A stretch of 7,918 bases of DNA. It comes from an uncultured Campylobacter sp. (GTDB lineage Bacteria > Campylobacterota > Campylobacteria > Campylobacterales > Campylobacteraceae). The notes beneath the pieces are model-generated. The model was not told where the DNA came from and ran no database searches. It saw only the letters and a program-made list of their open reading frames with translations. A program made the position numbers and the translations under genes. The stretch's first letter is position 1; every line of letters begins with the position of its first letter. The stretch covers positions 1 to 7,918 of the forward strand of contig NZ_CALHHT010000220.1 of assembly GCF_938031315.1 (NCBI RefSeq), written 5' to 3'. Below are positions 5,861 to 7,918 of the stretch, piece by piece.

Positions 5861-6637
5861 TTAAAAAACGAAGATGAAAAAGACGACGCCGATTAGAATT
5901 CTATAAATTCCAAACGGGATGAAATCAAACTTCGAAACGAAGCTTAGAAATAGCTTGATCGCCGCAAGCGCCACGACGAACGCTACTGCGCCGCCTATGA
6001 GAAAGGTCGTGATATTGTCGGAGTTTTGCGCGAAGGTGTCTAAATTTTTATAGGTGTCGTAAAAAGTCGCCGCAAACATCGTAGGGATCGCGAGCAGGAA
6101 GCTAAAGCGCGCGGCCAGGTTTCTGCTTAGCCCGCACAGAAGCCCCGCGATGATGGTAGCGCCGCTGCGCGAAGTGCCCGGCACCATCGCAAAACATTGC
6201 GAAAGCCCGATGATAAAGGCTTGGATGTATGAAATTTGATCCAGATGTTCCAGCTCACCGTCCTTAGGGCGCGCCTTGCGAAAGAGCTCAACCGCGATAA
6301 AGATAATGCCCCAGCCGATCAGCGCGTAGGCGACTGTTTGCGGCGCGAATAGAGACTTGATGCTTTTATATAGTAAAAATCCTATCGCTGCAGTGGGGAT
6401 GAAACCCACGATAAGTTTGCACCAGAGCTTAAAATCGACCAAAAGCCGCTTGTAAAACATCGCGACGACCGCCAGGATCGAGCCTAGCTGGATAGCGACC
6501 TCGAAGCATTTAAGCGTGTCGGTCTGCTGCAAGCCCATTAGTTTTGCGGCCAGGATCATGTGCCCGGTCGAGCTTACGGGCAGAAACTCTGTCAGCCCCT
6601 CGACGATGCCTAAAATCACGGCGTCAAAAATATTCAT
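5861..6637 (-). CDS. uppP: Undecaprenyl-diphosphate phosphatase (UppP/BacA)
   Basis: This integral inner-membrane enzyme dephosphorylates undecaprenyl diphosphate to the monophosphate, recycling the lipid carrier for peptidoglycan and surface polysaccharide; overproduction gives bacitracin resistance in other bacteria. Both signature motifs are complete: EGLTEFLPVSSTGH (13-26; E13, E17 and H26 correspond to E17, E21 and H30 of E. coli) and PGTSRSGAT (153-161; R157 corresponds to R174). The C-terminal FIPFGIYRILIG (239-250) is also typical. The length of 258 residues is normal (about 260-275). The start codon lies inside the last codons of thiE (14-bp overlap in another frame), and its ribosome site AAGGA (6646-6650) is in thiE coding sequence, so translational coupling is likely. 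The phosphoethanolamine transferase gene follows after 22 bases. Confidence 0.96.
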   Translation of the reverse strand: MNIFDAVILGIVEGLTEFLPVSSTGHMILAAKLMGLQQTDTLKCFEVAIQLGSILAVVAMFYKRLLVDFKLWCKLIVGFIPTAAIGFLLYKSIKSLFAPQTVAYALIGWGIIFIAVELFRKARPKDGELEHLDQISYIQAFIIGLSQCFAMVPGTSRSGATIIAGLLCGLSRNLAARFSFLLAIPTMFAATFYDTYKNLDTFAQNSDNITTFLIGGAVAFVVALAAIKLFLSFVSKFDFIPFGIYRILIGVVFFIFVF

Positions 6638-7238
6638 CCATTTTTTCCTTTAAATTTGCTAAATTCTGCGTAATCGAAGCGGGTCTGTAGATCGCCTCTA
6701 CCATCGCGATATAATCGGGCTTGAGAGCTAAAATTTCATTCAGATTTTCTAGGTTTATACCGCCGATTACGGCAATTGGGAGATTTAAAAATTTTCGCGC
6801 CTCTTGCACGAGCGCATCGGGGCAAAGCGGCGCATCAGGCTTTGTTTTGCCGCGCCTGAGCGAGCCGAAGGCTACGTAGCTAGCGCCCTGTGCCTCGGCC
6901 TTTTGCGCGCGAGCAAGATCAGCGTAGCAGCTAACGCCGATGATCTTATCCGCGCCTAAAAACTCGCGCACCTGCGCCGTCTCGCCGTCGCCCTCTCCGA
7001 TATGCACGCCGTGCGCGCCAAGCTTTTTGGCAAGCGCCGCATCGTCGTTGATAATGAGTTTGGCGCCGTAATCCTCGCAAAGACCGATGAGAGAGCGGAT
7101 TAAAGCTTCATCCCTCACGGCGAGCTTGCTGCGGTACTGCACGAGCTTTACGCCGCAGCGCAAAATTTCATCTATCTGCGAAAAGATAGTTTGCGGCGGC
7201 GTTAAGGCATCGTCGCTAAGCGCGTAAATTTCGCTCAT
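6624..7238 (-). CDS. thiE: Thiamine phosphate synthase (ThiE)
   Basis: This cytoplasmic TIM-barrel enzyme joins hydroxymethylpyrimidine diphosphate and thiazole phosphate to give thiamine phosphate. Family motifs appear in order: VQYRSK (33-38, the QxRxK pyrophosphate site), IINDD (62-66), GAHGVHIGEGDGE (74-86, a variant of GADGVHxGQxD), IGVSCY (100-105), YVAFGS (121-126), the phosphate loop region KTK (131-133) and AVIGGI (156-161). The length of 204 residues is standard. The ATG overlaps the stop of the upstream SNase-like gene as ATGA (7235-7238), and GAGGA (7242-7246) is the ribosome site. No other thiamine genes are in view, so thiE here is separated from them. The Y in QYRSK and the GEGD loop are variations on the textbook motifs; activity is still expected because the charged residues remain. 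Confidence 0.93.
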   Translation of the reverse strand: MSEIYALSDDALTPPQTIFSQIDEILRCGVKLVQYRSKLAVRDEALIRSLIGLCEDYGAKLIINDDAALAKKLGAHGVHIGEGDGETAQVREFLGADKIIGVSCYADLARAQKAEAQGASYVAFGSLRRGKTKPDAPLCPDALVQEARKFLNLPIAVIGGINLENLNEILALKPDYIAMVEAIYRPASITQNLANLKEKMDEYF

Positions 7239-7774
7239 TTATCCTCGTCTTTTTTCGGCATCGGCACGCCGTTTAGAATGCAGTTAGTAACATCCCAAAA
7301 TTTTGCGCTATACATTCCGCGCTTAGCCTCTTTGGCTTCCTCGGCGGCTTTTAAAAGAAGTTCGCTATCGTCAGTTATCGGCACGGCAAATCCCGCCGCT
7401 ACCAGGTCTAATCGCAGATTACTTTTAGGATCGCTTACGTCGCAAACATAGGCGTCGTTGCCGCGATTGATTAAATTTACGTAGTAGCGCTTGCCGGGTT
7501 TTATCACAGACTCGAGAGCTTTTTTATATTCTTTATCGAATTTCCTTAGCTCTTTGGCGTCCGTTATGCACCTTGAAGCGCCCGCGGCGATTATGTTTAA
7601 ATTTTTTAAGTCGCAGGGAAAGAAGCGATCTTTTTGAGCTTTTCTAAAGGTAAAAACAAAGGTTCTGCCGTCATCGCCAAGACCTGCAAATGCGGCGATG
7701 CCATATCTATCTTTTTGCTCCGCAAAGCTCTGTGTGCAGAGCAAAATGGCAAGTGCTAAAAATATCTTTTTCAT
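7235..7774 (-). CDS. Secreted SNase-like (thermonuclease-fold) protein, probably not catalytic
   Basis: This is a 179-residue exported protein. Residues 1-18 are a type I signal peptide ending SFA before E19; C13 is not in a valid lipobox (ILLC). The second half resembles the staphylococcal nuclease-like domain: YYVNL (97-101), YVCDV (109-113), LRLDLVAAGFAVP (120-132), then the helix LLKAAEEAKEAKRGMY (140-155), like the Lv..G.A...ae..Ar..k.G pattern. The Arg/Glu/Arg catalytic set of active SNases is not evident, so binding or structural use is as likely as nuclease activity. Four cysteines in the mature part (54, 69, 111, 165) could form two disulfides. The start has AGAGGA (7780-7785) five bases upstream. 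It heads the operon and overlaps thiE by 4 bp. The SNase resemblance is by eye; secretion is firm. Confidence 0.65.
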   Translation of the reverse strand: MKKIFLALAILLCTQSFAEQKDRYGIAAFAGLGDDGRTFVFTFRKAQKDRFFPCDLKNLNIIAAGASRCITDAKELRKFDKEYKKALESVIKPGKRYYVNLINRGNDAYVCDVSDPKSNLRLDLVAAGFAVPITDDSELLLKAAEEAKEAKRGMYSAKFWDVTNCILNGVPMPKKDEDK

Positions 7775-7790
7775 AGGATTCCTCTTAGGC

Positions 7791-7820
7791 GGCGCAAATT
7801 CTATGAGAGGAATTTGCGCC
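7791..7820. terminator. Perfect 11-bp hairpin between the transporter gene and the operon
   Basis: GGCGCAAATTC (7791-7801) and GAATTTGCGCC (7810-7820) are perfect inverted repeats with an 8-base loop. On the minus strand it lies 13 bases after the transporter stop and only 5 bases before the Shine-Dalgarno of the SNase-like gene. On that strand no T-run follows (GCCTAAGAGG); on the plus strand TAAATTTTG follows. It may be a weak terminator of the transporter gene or a structured leader of the operon. Confidence 0.55.
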
Positions 7821-7833
7821 TAAATTTTGCGGA

Positions 7834-7918
7834 TTATTTTAAATTATACTTTTCCAAAAGCTTTTCGTAGCTGCCGTCCTTTTTCATATCCTCAAGAGCT
7901 GTGTTAAATTTAGCGAGT
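7834..7918 (-). CDS. Amino-acid ABC transporter substrate-binding protein, C-terminal end (partial)
   Basis: The minus strand reads 27 residues and then TAA (7836-7834). The peptide, LAKFNTALEDMKKDGSY followed by EKLLEKYNLK, is the typical C-terminus of family 3 periplasmic binding proteins (FN.AL..MK.DG.Y..I..KY). These proteins bind a polar amino acid in the periplasm and deliver it to an ABC permease. The gene continues beyond the right edge, so the ligand cannot be inferred. Confidence 0.78.
   Translation of the reverse strand, partial: LAKFNTALEDMKKDGSYEKLLEKYNLK
7843..7848 (-). promoter_or_regulatory. Candidate -10 box for the SNase-thiE-uppP operon
   Basis: The minus strand has TATAAT within the last codons of the transporter gene. 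A start of transcription near 7836 would place the whole hairpin 7791-7820 in the operon's leader. The match is perfect but short, and it lies in coding sequence (Lys-Tyr-Asn-Leu), so chance is a real possibility. Confidence 0.3.

Noticed and set aside
7775..7833. Thiamine (TPP) riboswitch ahead of the operon containing thiE
   Set aside because: The 59-base gap is too short, holds a simple hairpin, and has no CUGAGA-type core.

Overview
The window reads as a chromosomal segment of an epsilonproteobacterium, most likely a Campylobacter of the higher-GC oral group (C. gracilis / rectus / showae type). That placement is an inference from three things: GC-rich coding sequence interrupted by many AAATTT runs, TATAAT-type -10 boxes, and the character of the thiE, uppP and phosphoethanolamine-transferase proteins. 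No database search was possible.

Layout. Positions 1-54 hold the last codons of an unidentified plus-strand gene. A convergent spacer (55-261) follows. Two minus-strand accessory genes come next: a Cys-rich lipoprotein with an EexN-like front and a pilin-like tail (262-1092), and a DUF234 / PD-(D/E)XK-like protein lacking the usual AAA+ ATPase part (1130-1966, perhaps starting at 1996). A short divergent promoter region separates the latter from a plus-strand class V aminotransferase / cysteine-desulfurase-like gene (2065-3381). Positions 3382-4014 form a second convergent spacer, filled largely with a degenerate repeat of about 15-bp pitch. The rest is a compact minus-strand operon, in transcription order: a secreted SNase-like protein (7774-7235), thiE (7238-6624), uppP (6637-5861) and a phosphoethanolamine transferase (5838-4015). 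At the right edge is the C-terminus of an amino-acid ABC transporter binding protein (7918-7834), with a perfect hairpin between it and the operon.

How the genes fit together. The four-gene operon is held together by an ATGA overlap, a 14-bp overlap and a 22-bp gap. UppP (recycling of the undecaprenyl carrier) and the phosphoethanolamine transferase (decoration of lipid A or other surface glycans) both act at the periplasmic face of the inner membrane, so envelope maintenance is the common theme. thiE is a metabolic passenger. The accessory pair on the left has lower GC in the lipoprotein gene and unusual domain content, and looks acquired.

I found no CRISPR array, IS element, rRNA or tRNA. 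No clear new multi-gene system is visible. The best leads are the chimeric lipoprotein, the 15-bp-pitch repeat family in both convergent spacers, the non-standard start of the DUF234 gene, and the hairpin directly in front of the operon's ribosome binding site.
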